A stretch of 64,000 nucleotides of DNA from Streptomyces hokutonensis (GCF_000376565.1 NZ_BARG01000090.1:1-64000); one strand, 5' to 3'; shown: positions 40,926 through 49,847, numbered from the stretch's first letter. Numbers and translations are program-made. Notes: generated by a model from the letters alone, not told the origin.

Positions 40926-41482
40926 CCATGAGTTCTGAAGTCGAAGCCTCCGGGAGCGGCGGCGCGATCGAACCGACCAACGTACAGACCAGCGCGGAAG
41001 TCACCGCGTCCGGTGCGTCCGACCTGCCCGCCCCGGGCGAGGGTTCGGACGCACCGGCCGAAGGCGGCGAGCTCACCCCGCTGAACGGGGGCCGGATCGT
41101 CGACGTCATCGCGGACGCCCTGACGTTCATGCTCGTCATCGCCCGTCTTGGGATCGCGGCGGTCGCGATGCGGCTGCTCTCGCAGGCAGTGAAGGGCGCG
41201 TACTCGTACGTGGAGGACTGCGCGCAGACCGTCGACGGGCTCGCCGACGTCGCCGCGTCGCTGGCCGTCGACGACTCTGTCACCTCCTCGCACCACGACG
41301 CGGCAGCCACGATGCGCGAGTCCCTCGCGCTCGCCGACGCGCTCTCCGCTGAAGCAGCCGAGATGTCGACCGAGTTCGACAACGCAGCCCGCGACCACGA
41401 GAACGACTACGGCGACGTCAACGAGGCCATGCAGTCCGGCACCGCCGACGTCGCCGAACGCGAGTGGTACAGCAACCGCTGA
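40922..41482 (+). CDS. Single-pass membrane protein
   Basis: The 186-aa product (GTG 40922; ATG 40928 is an alternative) has an acidic N-tail, a transmembrane segment (DALTFMLVIARLGIAAVAMRLL, residues about 63-84) and a C-terminal helical domain. GTGA overlap couples it to the upstream gene. A perfect 34-bp palindrome follows the stop. Probably part of the transfer apparatus. Confidence 0.65.
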   Translation: MTMSSEVEASGSGGAIEPTNVQTSAEVTASGASDLPAPGEGSDAPAEGGELTPLNGGRIVDVIADALTFMLVIARLGIAAVAMRLLSQAVKGAYSYVEDCAQTVDGLADVAASLAVDDSVTSSHHDAAATMRESLALADALSAEAAEMSTEFDNAARDHENDYGDVNEAMQSGTADVAEREWYSNR

Positions 41483-41496
41483 CCCAATCCGCCCCC

Positions 41497-41530
41497 GAAG
41501 GCGCCCGGTCCTCGAGGACCGGGCGCCTTC
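41497..41530 (+). terminator. Perfect 34-bp palindrome
   Basis: GAAGGCGCCCGGTCCTC (41497-41513) is directly followed by its complement GAGGACCGGGCGCCTTC (41514-41530). It lies between two codirectional genes 16 bp from the first stop; an attenuator or mRNA processing site is likely. Confidence 0.7.
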
Positions 41531-41555
41531 CGCATACCTGAAAGGAGTGCCGGCG

Positions 41556-42416
41556 ATGCCGCTGCGCACGTACATCCAGACCACCCGCCGTGCCGGTTCG
41601 GCCGCGGTCAGCGGCGTCGGCCGGCTCGCGACCCTCGCGGGCGGTGGCGCCATGGTGGCGGGGCTGTTCACCGACGCCGGCACCCTGCCCGCGATCCTCA
41701 CCACGGTCGCGGCCGGACTGGGCGGGGCATTCCTGTCGCCCCGGTTCCAGCTGGCCCATCCGATGAAGAAGCCGATCGTCTACACGATCTACCTGACGCC
41801 GCACACCGTCCTCGTCTCCAACCTCTTCACCGAGCTCGCGTGGGACGCGACCGAGGGCCGCCTGGTCCAGGGCGGCGTCGCCGTGCTGTGGACGGCCGGA
41901 GTGTGGTGGCTGCGTCCCGGGAAGCTCGCCAAGCGCGTCGCGAAGTGGCCCGAGCCCGTCGTCGAACCCGACGACACCGAGGCCGACCAGGACGGCGCGG
42001 GCGCCGGAGCCGAGGTTGCCATCGCGATTCCCGACGATCCGGCGGGCCGGTGGTGGGCCCTGAACGCGGCGAAGAAGGACGGCGTCGCTGAGGGCACTCG
42101 TGTGATCGCGGTGCGGGCGATCGAGGACGGGCGCCGTGTCGCCGTCGCGCTGACCGCGATCGAGAAGGGCGAGCCCGTACCCGACATCAAGATCAAGCGC
42201 CTGTCGGCCCTGATGAACGTGCCCGGGGAACTGCTGGAGATGCAGGAGATTCCCGGGCGCGGCGCCGGATTCGCGATGCTGCTGATCGGCCCCAGGCCCG
42301 AGGCGGGCCCGGCGCGCGATGAGGACGTGTGGGCGGAGATCGGCCGGTCCGCGCTGCCCGGCGTGACCCTCACCGAGATCAACGAGTACGACATGTCGAA
42401 GGAGCTCAACCCGTGA
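41556..42416 (+). CDS. Membrane protein partnered with the transfer ATPase
   Basis: The 286-aa product has two or three N-terminal hydrophobic segments (LATLAGGGAMVAGLF; LPAILTTVAAGLGGAFL; and near IYLTPHTVLVSNLF), an acidic linker, and a cytoplasmic C-terminal domain (RRVAVALTAIEKGEPVPDIKIKRLSALM). ATG 41556 has AAGGAG 8 nt upstream. The stop overlaps the start of the FtsK/TraB gene (GTGA), so the two are made together and probably interact. Confidence 0.7.
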   Translation: MPLRTYIQTTRRAGSAAVSGVGRLATLAGGGAMVAGLFTDAGTLPAILTTVAAGLGGAFLSPRFQLAHPMKKPIVYTIYLTPHTVLVSNLFTELAWDATEGRLVQGGVAVLWTAGVWWLRPGKLAKRVAKWPEPVVEPDDTEADQDGAGAGAEVAIAIPDDPAGRWWALNAAKKDGVAEGTRVIAVRAIEDGRRVAVALTAIEKGEPVPDIKIKRLSALMNVPGELLEMQEIPGRGAGFAMLLIGPRPEAGPARDEDVWAEIGRSALPGVTLTEINEYDMSKELNP

Positions 42417-43846
42417 CCCCGGCAGCTCTTGCGAAGAAGCACGTTGCGGAAAAGCAGGAGGTGATGCGCGAGTACATGCTGCGCACCCGGCCGGGAGGTG
42501 TGAAGGGCGCCGACCACGACGCCCTGTGCGACCTCCTGGAGGTCGACGACCCCAGCCGCGTCATCTTCGAGCAGGGGCGCGGCCGCCAGGCCGTCGTCCG
42601 CGTCTTCCCCGTGAACCCGCTCGCGAAGATGCGCGCGATCACCCTCGAAGACCTCCAGCTCGATGAGAACGGCTGCATCCGGATCGGCTCGTACTACGAC
42701 GGCGAACCGCTGCGGATGCGGGTCCACGACCCCGAGACCGGCAACGCCCAGCGCATCATCATCTTCGGCACGACCGGCGCCGGGAAGAGCCGCGCCCTTC
42801 AGGCGTTCCTCGCCGCCTGCAAGCGCAACGGGATCGTCGTACACCTCGCCGACCTCAAGGGTGGCCAGTCCGTACCCGAGGCGAAGGGCAACGTCGCCAC
42901 GCACGTACGGACGTTGAAAGAGGCGATGGGCCTGCTGCGGGCCGCCGTCGCGAAGGCCGAAGAGCGGTTCAACCGGTACGCCGACATGGGCCGCTCGGGC
43001 TTCCTGATCGACAACCCGGACCCGCTCGAGTACGTCGTCATCGACGAAGCCAACCGCCTGCTCGAAAAGGGCAGCCCGTTCCGGGCCGAAGCAGCACGGC
43101 TGATCAAGGAAATCGGACGGACCGGGCGCAGCGTCGGCATCGGCATCGTGCTCGCCGCGCAGGCCGGGCACCTTGACGAGCTCGGAGGCAGCGACACGCT
43201 GAGGGCCATGCTGAAGGAGGGCGAGGTCATCCTCCTTCGGTGGAGCTCGCAGATGATGGCCTCGCTCGTGGGCGACGGTCTGCTGCCCACCGGGGAGAAC
43301 CTCCAGCCCATCCCGAAGATCCTCGGTGCCGCCCGCCGTATCCAGAGGTGGGGCGCGCCCGTCGACCGCAGCAAGGAGAGGCCGAACTCGCAGGGCATGT
43401 GCTACCACCTGACGTCGGCCCGGCCGTCGTCGATGGCACGCTTCTTCCTCATCGGCTCGCTCTCGCCGCACGAGGGGTTCGACCCGGTGATCCGCCAGCT
43501 CTACGGGTCCGCACCGCCCCCGGGCCAGCCTCTGAAGCTGATCTACCCGCCGCCCAAGGACGGCCAGGGAGGCCAGGCGGCAGAGGGCGGTGACGGCCTG
43601 GAGTACGGCGGGGGCGACGAAGGTGAGCCCGAGTCGCTGCCGGCGATGCCGAAGACGCTCAAGGAGCGGATCCTCGCGGCACTTGACTCCGGCCCCCTGT
43701 CGGAGGCGGACCTCCTCGCGGCCCTCGATGTGGACGGCGGGAAGGACGCGAAGCGCGGCTCCGTGCGCACCACGGTCAGCACTCTTCGGGGCGAGGAAAA
43801 GCTCGCCCCGAAGGACGCATCCGGCCTGATCAGCCTGCCCATGTGA
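42413..43846 (+). CDS. FtsK/TraB-type DNA transfer ATPase
   Basis: The 477-aa protein has an FtsK-like motor: Walker A GTTGAGKS at 119-126 and Walker B VVIDEAN at 208-214, with the arginine-rich GRTGRSVGIGIVLAAQA sensor block. The C-terminal 60 residues (TLKERILAALDSGPLSEADLLAALDVDGG and RGSVRTTVSTLRGEEKL) form a winged helix like FtsK gamma and TraB, which bind 8-bp plasmid motifs. TraB moves double-stranded plasmid DNA between mycelia in Streptomyces. The N-terminal membrane part is absent and is probably supplied by the coupled upstream protein. Start GTG at 42413 overlaps that gene. Confidence 0.85.
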   Translation: MTPAALAKKHVAEKQEVMREYMLRTRPGGVKGADHDALCDLLEVDDPSRVIFEQGRGRQAVVRVFPVNPLAKMRAITLEDLQLDENGCIRIGSYYDGEPLRMRVHDPETGNAQRIIIFGTTGAGKSRALQAFLAACKRNGIVVHLADLKGGQSVPEAKGNVATHVRTLKEAMGLLRAAVAKAEERFNRYADMGRSGFLIDNPDPLEYVVIDEANRLLEKGSPFRAEAARLIKEIGRTGRSVGIGIVLAAQAGHLDELGGSDTLRAMLKEGEVILLRWSSQMMASLVGDGLLPTGENLQPIPKILGAARRIQRWGAPVDRSKERPNSQGMCYHLTSARPSSMARFFLIGSLSPHEGFDPVIRQLYGSAPPPGQPLKLIYPPPKDGQGGQAAEGGDGLEYGGGDEGEPESLPAMPKTLKERILAALDSGPLSEADLLAALDVDGGKDAKRGSVRTTVSTLRGEEKLAPKDASGLISLPM

Positions 43847-43977
43847 TCAAAGGCGTCCCGAGACCCGCCGCGGGACGCCCCGCTCCCGCACCCCTTGCGC
43901 CCTCCCCGCCGACACGGCGGGGAGAGCGCCCCCGTGTCGCCGTCATCTACACCGCCCTCCCGAAGGAGTTGCCCACC

Positions 43978-44169
43978 GTGGCGCTGACCGTCTCCCTGGT
44001 CGTCCTCGCCGGAATCGCCGTGCTGATCCTGCTCCGCAGCGGCTACCTGCGTGTCTGGCCCGCCCTCGCCGCCGTCCTGTTCGGCTTCACCCTCGCCTCC
44101 ACCGGCATCGCCCCCGCCATCACCAGCGGCATCAGCAGCCTCGCCGGAATGCTCAGCCACATCGGATAA
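43978..44169 (+). CDS. Small two-helix membrane protein (63 aa)
   Basis: Almost wholly hydrophobic: VSLVVLAGIAVLILLRSGYLRVW then ALAAVLFGFTLASTGIAPAI. AAGGAG precedes GTG 43978. Small Spd proteins of Streptomyces plasmids look like this. A G+C-rich hairpin lies on each side. Confidence 0.6.
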   Translation: MALTVSLVVLAGIAVLILLRSGYLRVWPALAAVLFGFTLASTGIAPAITSGISSLAGMLSHIG

Positions 44170-44253
44170 CCCGCCCCACTCCCCCACCCCTTGCGCCCTC
44201 CCCGCCGCCACGGCCGGGAGGGCGCCCCCACATCTGCCCGGATGGAGAACACC

Positions 44254-44754
44254 GTGAACTTCGACCACATCGCCCGCCCGATGACCGACGACGAAGCCGA
44301 GGCCGAAGCCGAGCGGATCATCGCCAGGTCGTTCTACGGGCCGGAGACGCCCCCCGTACGGCACATGACGACGTCGTTCCGCGACGACACCCCGCTGCCC
44401 GCCTACGGCGACGCCCCGCCCGTCCGTCAGGACGACAAGCGGATCGTGCCCGCCTGGGCGGCCGGGATCGCCGTCGCGAGCATCGGTGTCGGCGCCGGTT
44501 CCGTCGGTCTCGGCTGCTGCGCCTGGCTGGTCCTCAAGGGCCTCGCCTCGGTCACGCTCAACGGCGTGCTGATGGTGACCCTGCCCTTCGCGGGCTTCGC
44601 CATGGCCGTCACCGCGATCGGCGGCGCGATCAGCAGCGCCCGCAGCGCCGTCACCAACAACGTGTACGAGGGCTCGGTCACCCAGAACACCGAGATCAAC
44701 AACACCAGCAACCAGCGCGGGATGTTCTCCCGCACCCGCAACGACGTCCGCTGA
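44254..44754 (+). CDS. Membrane protein of the transfer region
   Basis: The 166-aa product has an acidic N-terminal part (MTDDEAEAEAERIIARSF), two hydrophobic segments (AAGIAVASIGVGAGSVGLGCCAWLVL and GVLMVTLPFAGFAMAVTAIGG, about 80-145) and a polar Asn-rich end. GTG 44254 is preferred over ATG 44242 because GGAG lies 6 nt upstream. A role in spread is inferred from position. Confidence 0.6.
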   Translation: MNFDHIARPMTDDEAEAEAERIIARSFYGPETPPVRHMTTSFRDDTPLPAYGDAPPVRQDDKRIVPAWAAGIAVASIGVGAGSVGLGCCAWLVLKGLASVTLNGVLMVTLPFAGFAMAVTAIGGAISSARSAVTNNVYEGSVTQNTEINNTSNQRGMFSRTRNDVR

Positions 44755-44988
44755 CACCGGCTGCCCTGCCTCGCATCCGACACCCCGCCGTACGGGCCGG
44801 GCTTCGGGTGCGGGACAGGCCGTCCGGCCTCGAGGCCAGTCGCAGCCGATCCCGACACGGCCAGGTCATCGGCCCTCGGCATCCCGGATCTGCCCGCCGA
44901 CCGCAGCAGTCGCCTCCGGCCCGCCGCTCACTGCGCGGGCCCACTCGCACGCTCCGCGAACACCCCACCGACACCTTGGAGTTGCCCC

Positions 44989-45777
44989 GTGCCCTCCCAC
45001 GACCACACCCCCGGCCAGAACCGCCAGGAGCTCACCTACCTCCCGGTGCCCTTCCCGAAGGCGCCGCCCAAGCAGCCGCGGTTCGCCACGCTGCGCGCCT
45101 GGTGGGACACCGCGTGGCAGGACGACGGCGTCCTGCACAACATGTGGGAGGACGTGCTCCGCGCCCCCGAGGTCGGCTTCCGGCACATGGCCCCCTGGCT
45201 CCGCGCCGTCCTGATGGTGGCCGGGACCTCCTTCGTCGTACTGCTGACCAAGGCCGCTGGCGAAGTCGTCCTGGACGCGCTGCAGCAGCTGCTCACCGCC
45301 GTGCCCACGGTGCAGGTCGGCGTCGACACCTCCAGCGGCGTGTTCGCCGTCGTCGACCAGCCGGTCCGCACGTACATCGCGCAGCGCTCCGCCGGCCTGC
45401 CCGTCGCAGCCTCCACCGTCTACACGCTGTGGCTGCTCACCGGCATCGTCGCCCTGGTCCTCGGCTGCCTCTCCAAGAACAACGGCGTGCGCGCGACATG
45501 GGCGGCACACGGCGCGGCCACCGCGTGGATGGTCTGGACGGCCACCCCGGACACCAGCCGCCCCATCGCGGTCGCCTTCGCCGTTCTCGCCTGGACGTTC
45601 CTGTCCGCGTTCGCGATGCGCGGCCTGACCCTGCGCCGCCGCCGTGCCCGCGCCGGACGTCCGGCCAAGGTCAGCGTCCGGCCCGAGATCCACGTCGCCG
45701 TTCACGTCCCGGTCCCGGTCCCGGCCGCGCCCGCCGACAACAACCCCCCGAACAACGGCTGCCCCTTCCGGGACTGA
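44989..45777 (+). CDS. Multi-pass membrane protein
   Basis: The 262-aa product has an amphipathic N-terminus with Trp residues (ATLRAWWDTAWQDDGV), then four or five hydrophobic segments (LRAVLMVAGTSFVVLLT; YTLWLLTGIVALVLGCL; AAHGAATAWMVW; IAVAFAVLAWTFLSAFA) and a basic then Pro/Val-rich tail. GTG start with GGAG upstream. Likely a transfer-region membrane protein. Confidence 0.65.
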   Translation: MPSHDHTPGQNRQELTYLPVPFPKAPPKQPRFATLRAWWDTAWQDDGVLHNMWEDVLRAPEVGFRHMAPWLRAVLMVAGTSFVVLLTKAAGEVVLDALQQLLTAVPTVQVGVDTSSGVFAVVDQPVRTYIAQRSAGLPVAASTVYTLWLLTGIVALVLGCLSKNNGVRATWAAHGAATAWMVWTATPDTSRPIAVAFAVLAWTFLSAFAMRGLTLRRRRARAGRPAKVSVRPEIHVAVHVPVPVPAAPADNNPPNNGCPFRD

Positions 45778-45780
45778 CCT

Positions 45781-45871
45781 CCGGTCGATCCGCCTGGTCC
45801 TCGCCCACCCGCCCCGGCGCGGTGGGCGAGCACCGGACAGGCCGACCGGCCGCCAGCACCACCGTCCCTGT
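45781..45871 (+). repeat. Intergenic hairpin repeat, copy 1
   Basis: Stem CTCGCCCACC (45800-45809) with GGTGGGCGAG (45821-45830), followed by CCGGACAGGCCGACCGGCC and GCCAGCACCACC. Copy 2 at 46152-46237 keeps the stem with a compensating base-pair change. Confidence 0.65.
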
Positions 45872-45897
45872 CCCCAGAGCACGCAAGGAGATTCGTC

Positions 45898-46110
45898 ATG
45901 CCGAAGAACACCCAGACCCCGCAGCCGGTGTACGGCTGGTTCATCCCCGCGCAGGACGCCACCCCGGCCAAGAAGAAGATGTCGCTGCTCAAGCGCCTCG
46001 CGCTGGCCGCCGCGGCCGTCCTGGCGATCGTGCTCGGCTCCCACACCAGTGCGGACGGCCAGCCCGCCACCCCCTCCCCGAGCCCGTCGGCCACGACGAC
46101 CGGGCGGTGA
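45898..46110 (+). CDS. Small membrane protein (70 aa)
   Basis: N-terminal aromatic polar part (QPVYGWFIPAQDATPAKKK), one hydrophobic segment (LALAAAAVLAIVLGS), then a Ser/Thr/Pro-rich tail. Probable single-pass protein. It lies between two copies of a hairpin repeat. Confidence 0.6.
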   Translation: MPKNTQTPQPVYGWFIPAQDATPAKKKMSLLKRLALAAAAVLAIVLGSHTSADGQPATPSPSPSATTTGR

Positions 46111-46151
46111 CAGCCGCGGACCCAAAGTCCGCCGCTGCCCTCCCCCGAACT

Positions 46152-46237
46152 CCGGTCGCTCCGCCTGGTCCTCGCCCGCCCACCTACTCCGGTGCGGCGG
46201 GCGAGGCCCGGACAGGCCGACCGGCCGCCAGCACCAC
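46152..46237 (+). repeat. Intergenic hairpin repeat, copy 2
   Basis: Stem CTCGCCCGCC (46171-46180) with GGCGGGCGAG (46196-46205). Compared with copy 1, an A-T pair has become G-C on both sides of the stem, which argues that the RNA fold is kept. Confidence 0.65.
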
Positions 46238-46419
46238 CCCGCGCCCCGCCGACCAACCCCGCGCCGGCGGGGCGTGCTGCCTGCTGCCCACCGACGTCTG
46301 GAGGACCTGCCCGTGCTCATCCCCCGACCGCGCCGCCGGATCGGCCGACCCCGCCCACAGCGTCCCGGCCCCCGCTACCCGCACCGCCCCGCCCGGCTGC
46401 CCGGCGCCTGGAGGGGGTG

Positions 46420-46899
46420 ATGGACAGTCTCGTCAAAGAGGACGTCGCCCTCGTCGACGTCGACCTCTACGACGACGGCGGCTTCCCGGAGTTCCGCAAC
46501 CTCCAAGCCCCTGGCGCCGTGGCCGTGCGCGCCGCGATACGAGGGAAGGGCCCCGTCCCGAGGGAAGGGCTCGCCACCCGGCGTCAGCTGCGGGCGCTGG
46601 GTCTGAGTCCCGGAGGCCACGATCCTGTCGCCCGGCTCATCTGCCGGGGCGGGACCCGGTGGGGGTGGCTGTACCGCATCGACCTCGCGGTCCCCAAGCG
46701 TGTCCCGACCCTGGCGCAGGAACTGGCGCTGGACCGGGCGATGGCAGCGAGGCAGACGTGTCCCGAGTGCCGGAATCGGTACTACGCCTGTCTCCCTCTG
46801 CGCACCCAAGGTCGCTGCGATCCCTGCGAGTTGGGCATCGAGCCCAGCCCCGACACCGTCATGTCCCCGGCCCCGGGCACTCACCTGCTCGCCGCCTGA
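46420..46899 (+). CDS. RRQRL-motif zinc-binding protein
   Basis: The 159-aa protein has LATRRQLRALGLSPGGHDPVARLICRGGTRWGWLYRIDLAVPKRVPTLAQELALDRAMAARQTCPECRN (residues about 50-120), the signature of actinomycete RRQRL zinc proteins, and a second Cys pair (RCDPC) completing a four-Cys zinc ribbon. The family is common beside transfer genes; its role is unknown. ATG 46420 has GGAGG close by. Confidence 0.8.
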   Translation: MDSLVKEDVALVDVDLYDDGGFPEFRNLQAPGAVAVRAAIRGKGPVPREGLATRRQLRALGLSPGGHDPVARLICRGGTRWGWLYRIDLAVPKRVPTLAQELALDRAMAARQTCPECRNRYYACLPLRTQGRCDPCELGIEPSPDTVMSPAPGTHLLAA

Positions 46900-46922
46900 C
46901 CGGCCAGCGTCCCGAGCGTGGA

Positions 46923-46983
46923 CGGCTGCCTGATCCGCCCGTCCCGCCGCCCGGCGGTCCGGGCGGTGACGGGGAGCCGGAAC
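46923..46983 (+). repeat. Intergenic repeat, copy 3
   Basis: Third copy of the element with ends GGCTGCCTGATCCG and GGGCGGTGACGGGGAG, ten kilobases from the others. Confidence 0.6.
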
Positions 46984-47020
46984 ACCCCGGTCACTCCACC
47001 CACCAAAAGGGGGAAAGCCC

Positions 47021-47767
47021 GTGTTCAGCATCATCCGCCGCTCCACCCGCCGTACGTACGAGCAGGCGGTGGAGACCGCCCAGCGTGTCCCCGGACTGGC
47101 AGGCGAACTCGCCCAGGAAAGCGGTCGGGCGGACGACTTCGAGCAGAAGAGCTTCAACCTGGAGCAGCTCCTGGAGGAGCGTGACGGGACGATCGCGAAG
47201 CTCCGCAGCAAGCTCGACAGCCTCTACCGGGCCGGTGACGAGATCGCCGCGCTGCTGGCCACCGCCCTCTCGCCCGCGGCGGCCGGCTACCACGCCGCCC
47301 GCGTCCTGCTCGCCCACGCCGACCAGTTCCGCACCGCCGACACGGCCGAAGGCCGCAGCGGGCTGGAGGCGATGCGCGAGCTGACCGAGCCGCAGACGGT
47401 GACCCTCCTGTACCGCTTCGGGCGACGTCAGTCCGTCCACACCACCGTGGAAGACGCCAGGGCGGCCGCCCAGAGGCAAGGCGCTTCCCCCGACGGATGG
47501 GAGCCCTCCCGACAGGACTTCGACGACGAATGGCTCGGCGCATCCTGGAGCACCACCACGCTCGCCGTGGACGCCGCCACACCGTGGATTACCCCGCGCG
47601 AGCCGCTGGCCAGCGTGTACGTCCTCATGCGCGGCGGGCGGCCGTGCGCCGCGTTCAGCGCCCCGGACGACGCGATCCGTGAGCAGGACCGCCTGGGCAT
47701 CCCACGCACCGCCGACAGCCTGATCCGCATGGAGCTGCCGACGGACGACGCCACGGCCGCTGCGTAA
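47021..47767 (+). CDS. Coiled-coil protein
   Basis: The 248-aa product has a helical N-terminal third with coiled-coil character (FEQKSFNLEQLLEERDGTIAKLRSKLDSLYRAGDEIAALL) and a mixed C-terminal domain with TVTLLYRFGRRQSVHTTVEDARAAAQR and a beta section. No family was recognised. GTG start preceded by GGGGGAAAG-type sequence. Confidence 0.65.
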   Translation: MFSIIRRSTRRTYEQAVETAQRVPGLAGELAQESGRADDFEQKSFNLEQLLEERDGTIAKLRSKLDSLYRAGDEIAALLATALSPAAAGYHAARVLLAHADQFRTADTAEGRSGLEAMRELTEPQTVTLLYRFGRRQSVHTTVEDARAAAQRQGASPDGWEPSRQDFDDEWLGASWSTTTLAVDAATPWITPREPLASVYVLMRGGRPCAAFSAPDDAIREQDRLGIPRTADSLIRMELPTDDATAAA

Positions 47768-47845
47768 CCCGCGCCCGCCTCATTGCCCCGGTCCTCGGCA
47801 CTGAGGGCTGCCTGACCAACGAACCGCTCCAAGGAGACGTCACTC

Positions 47846-48386
47846 ATGACCATCAGCAGCCTGTTCACCCGCCGTACCGGCATGCCCGACCCGGCGGACT
47901 GGACACCGGACGGCACGGTCGTCGTCCAGCGCTACCGCGCCCTGGGGGGCGGGACCGTTCTCGTCTACACCGCCGACGTCGGGCGCGGCACCGCCAAGTA
48001 CGCCGTCGCGTGCCTCGGCTGCGCCCACCGTGCCGTGAAGAACGCCGCGAACAACCCGATGTCCGAGACGGACGCCGCCAAGGCCGCCAACGCCCACGCG
48101 GCCGTATGCCGGGCGATGCCGCGCGGCGTGCCCGTCCGGCCCGACGACATCGAGGCCGCCGACATGATCCGCACCCGGCTGTGGGGACACCGCTACGGCA
48201 CGGTCCCGCACCCGGTGCGCCTCTCCCAATTCGACGCGATCCGCGTCGATCTCCACGCGCCCCACCGACTGGATCAAGGCGCTGCTGGCCGATATCGCGC
48301 AGGCCGACCCCGGCTTCCTCACCGCGACGCCCGCCAGCCCCGGTCAGGGCACCCGTTTCACCGTCCAGCCCTTCGACCGGTCCTGA
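47846..48386 (+). pseudogene. Hypothetical gene with a single frameshift
   Basis: The first frame reads MTISSLFTRRTGMP, with Cys/His-bearing VACLGCAHRAVKNAAN, to about residue 140 (QFDAIRVDL). The natural continuation TDWIKALLADIAQADPGFL lies in another frame and ends at TGA 48384-48386, five bases before the next ATG. Total length is one base over a multiple of three, so a one-base loss in the C run near 48262-48268 would explain it. Without the shift, translation would run to 48484 into the next gene. Sequencing error is equally possible. Confidence 0.65.
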
Positions 48387-48390
48387 CCAG

Positions 48391-48675
48391 ATGTGTTCCC
48401 GAACCGTCCTGCTGCTCGCGGCCGCCGTACCGCTCACCGTCACGGCGGCCGTCGTCGCTCTCAAGGCCGGCGCCTGGGAGCTGACCGTCTCCCGGCACAG
48501 CATCCGACTCTCCCCCCGGCCCCGCCCGAACTGCCCCGACTGCAGGGGCGCGGGCGGCTGGTGGTCCGAGGACCTCTACCCGGGCGGCGAGCTGTGCTGG
48601 TGCTGGGACCGCCCCGCCCGAACCCTCCGACTCCTGCCCGACCGGGACCCCTGGTCGGACGAACCCCCGTTCTGA
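48391..48675 (+). CDS. Small membrane-anchored Cys-rich protein
   Basis: The 94-aa product has an N-terminal hydrophobic segment (TVLLLAAAVPLTVTAAVVAL) and a zinc-knuckle-like part NCPDCRGAGGWW and GGELCWCWDRPART, echoing half of a DnaJ cysteine-rich repeat. ATG 48391 is 5 bp after the repaired end of the preceding gene. Confidence 0.6.
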   Translation: MCSRTVLLLAAAVPLTVTAAVVALKAGAWELTVSRHSIRLSPRPRPNCPDCRGAGGWWSEDLYPGGELCWCWDRPARTLRLLPDRDPWSDEPPF

Positions 48676-48774
48676 CGGATCCCCGTGCCGCCTCCGGTCA
48701 GCCTCCTGCGCTGGCTGGGGACGGCGCGGAGGACCGGACAGCCCGGTCGCCCGGAACACCCGAAGGAGCTGCAC

Positions 48775-49266
48775 GTGACCGAGACCCTCACCTCGCCAGC
48801 CGTCGTGGTCGGCGCGGACTCGCCGCTCGCCGTGCTCTTCGACATCGCCCTGGAGATCGGTACGCAGGGCGAGGACGAACAGCGCGAGGACGCCAAGACC
48901 GCTGCCCTGCACCACGTCTGGAGCCACTACCCCGACACGCTCGGCAAGGCCGTGGACGAAGACGACTGGACCGGCTGGCCCGCCCTGCCGGAGGCCGGAC
49001 TGGAGCCGTGCGCCGTTGCCTACCTGGACGGCGGCTGGTGGCTGCACCACACCACCGACGGCGATCAGGAGCGCGACGTCCTCACCCTCATCGCGCCCTG
49101 CACCTGCGGAAACGGCTACGTCGACACCGCCCTGGACGGCGAGTGGGACCTACTCGAGGTCCTCAACGACCTGCGTGCCACCGGCGGCCGCTTCCCGCAC
49201 CACAGCGACCGCCCCGACTGCGGCAGTCGGCACCGCCTGGGCGCCTGGGGCGACACCCGGCCGTGA
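48775..49266 (+). CDS. Hypothetical acidic protein
   Basis: The 163-aa product has a helical acidic N-half (DIALEIGTQGEDEQREDAKTAALHHVW) and a C-half with aromatic strands and a CTCGNGY knuckle plus DCGSRH near the end. No family was recognised. GTG 48775 follows AAGGAG by 6 nt. Confidence 0.6.
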   Translation: MTETLTSPAVVVGADSPLAVLFDIALEIGTQGEDEQREDAKTAALHHVWSHYPDTLGKAVDEDDWTGWPALPEAGLEPCAVAYLDGGWWLHHTTDGDQERDVLTLIAPCTCGNGYVDTALDGEWDLLEVLNDLRATGGRFPHHSDRPDCGSRHRLGAWGDTRP

Positions 49267-49382
49267 CAGCCCAACAGCGGCTGATGCGCGCGAACCGCAC
49301 CAGCCGTCCCCACTCCCCTCTCGGGCGGTCTGCACATCACGTGGGCCGCCCCACCTCACGTTCCGGCAAGGAGAACCCGCCC

Positions 49383-49847
49383 ATGACGGCCCTCACCGAC
49401 ACCGTCTCCCTCATCGACATGAACCTGGACACCGCCTACGCCGCCGTCGTCACCGAGATCGGACGCACGGACAACAAGTCCTCCTTACTTCTCGCCTTCA
49501 ACGGCGCCGTCCTCGCCGGCCTCGCGTCCGTCGCCGACCACGACCTGCCGCCCGTGACGAAGGTGTTCGGCGCGCTCGCCGTCCTCGCCCTGGGCGTGGC
49601 CGCCGTGCTGCTGCTCCTGGTCGTCAGGCCCCGCTTGGGCGGCAATGACCGGGCGTCCTTCCCGTACTGGGCACGCCTGGACGACGACGAGATCCGCGCC
49701 TGCATGGACGGCGACACCCGCGCAGCCCGCATCCGCGTCCTGTCCGCCATCGCCGTACGGAAGTTCACCCACCTGCGGCGCGCGGTCGACCTGTCCCTCG
49801 CCGCGCTGGCCCTGCTCGCGCTGGCCGCCACCAGCCTCGCGCTGTGA
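49383..49847 (+). CDS. PycTM-like (DUF5706) membrane effector-family protein
   Basis: The 154-aa protein matches the Pycsar effector transmembrane family: IGRTDNKSSLLLAFNGAVLAGLASV (residues about 27-51), a strongly hydrophobic ALAVLALGVAAVLLLLVVRPRL, FPYWARL then D-D-E, and IAVRKFTHLRRAVDLSLAALALLALAA at the end. Known members cause membrane damage in answer to cyclic nucleotides from a PycC cyclase. No cyclase is adjacent. Leu35 is encoded by TTA. The stop overlaps the next start. It may be defensive, an exclusion factor, or repurposed for transfer. Confidence 0.7.
   Translation: MTALTDTVSLIDMNLDTAYAAVVTEIGRTDNKSSLLLAFNGAVLAGLASVADHDLPPVTKVFGALAVLALGVAAVLLLLVVRPRLGGNDRASFPYWARLDDDEIRACMDGDTRAARIRVLSAIAVRKFTHLRRAVDLSLAALALLALAATSLAL

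Noticed and set aside
41789..43471. Minus-strand frame over the transfer ATPase
   Set aside because: Lies opposite Walker A and B motifs of the FtsK/TraB gene; no start signal.
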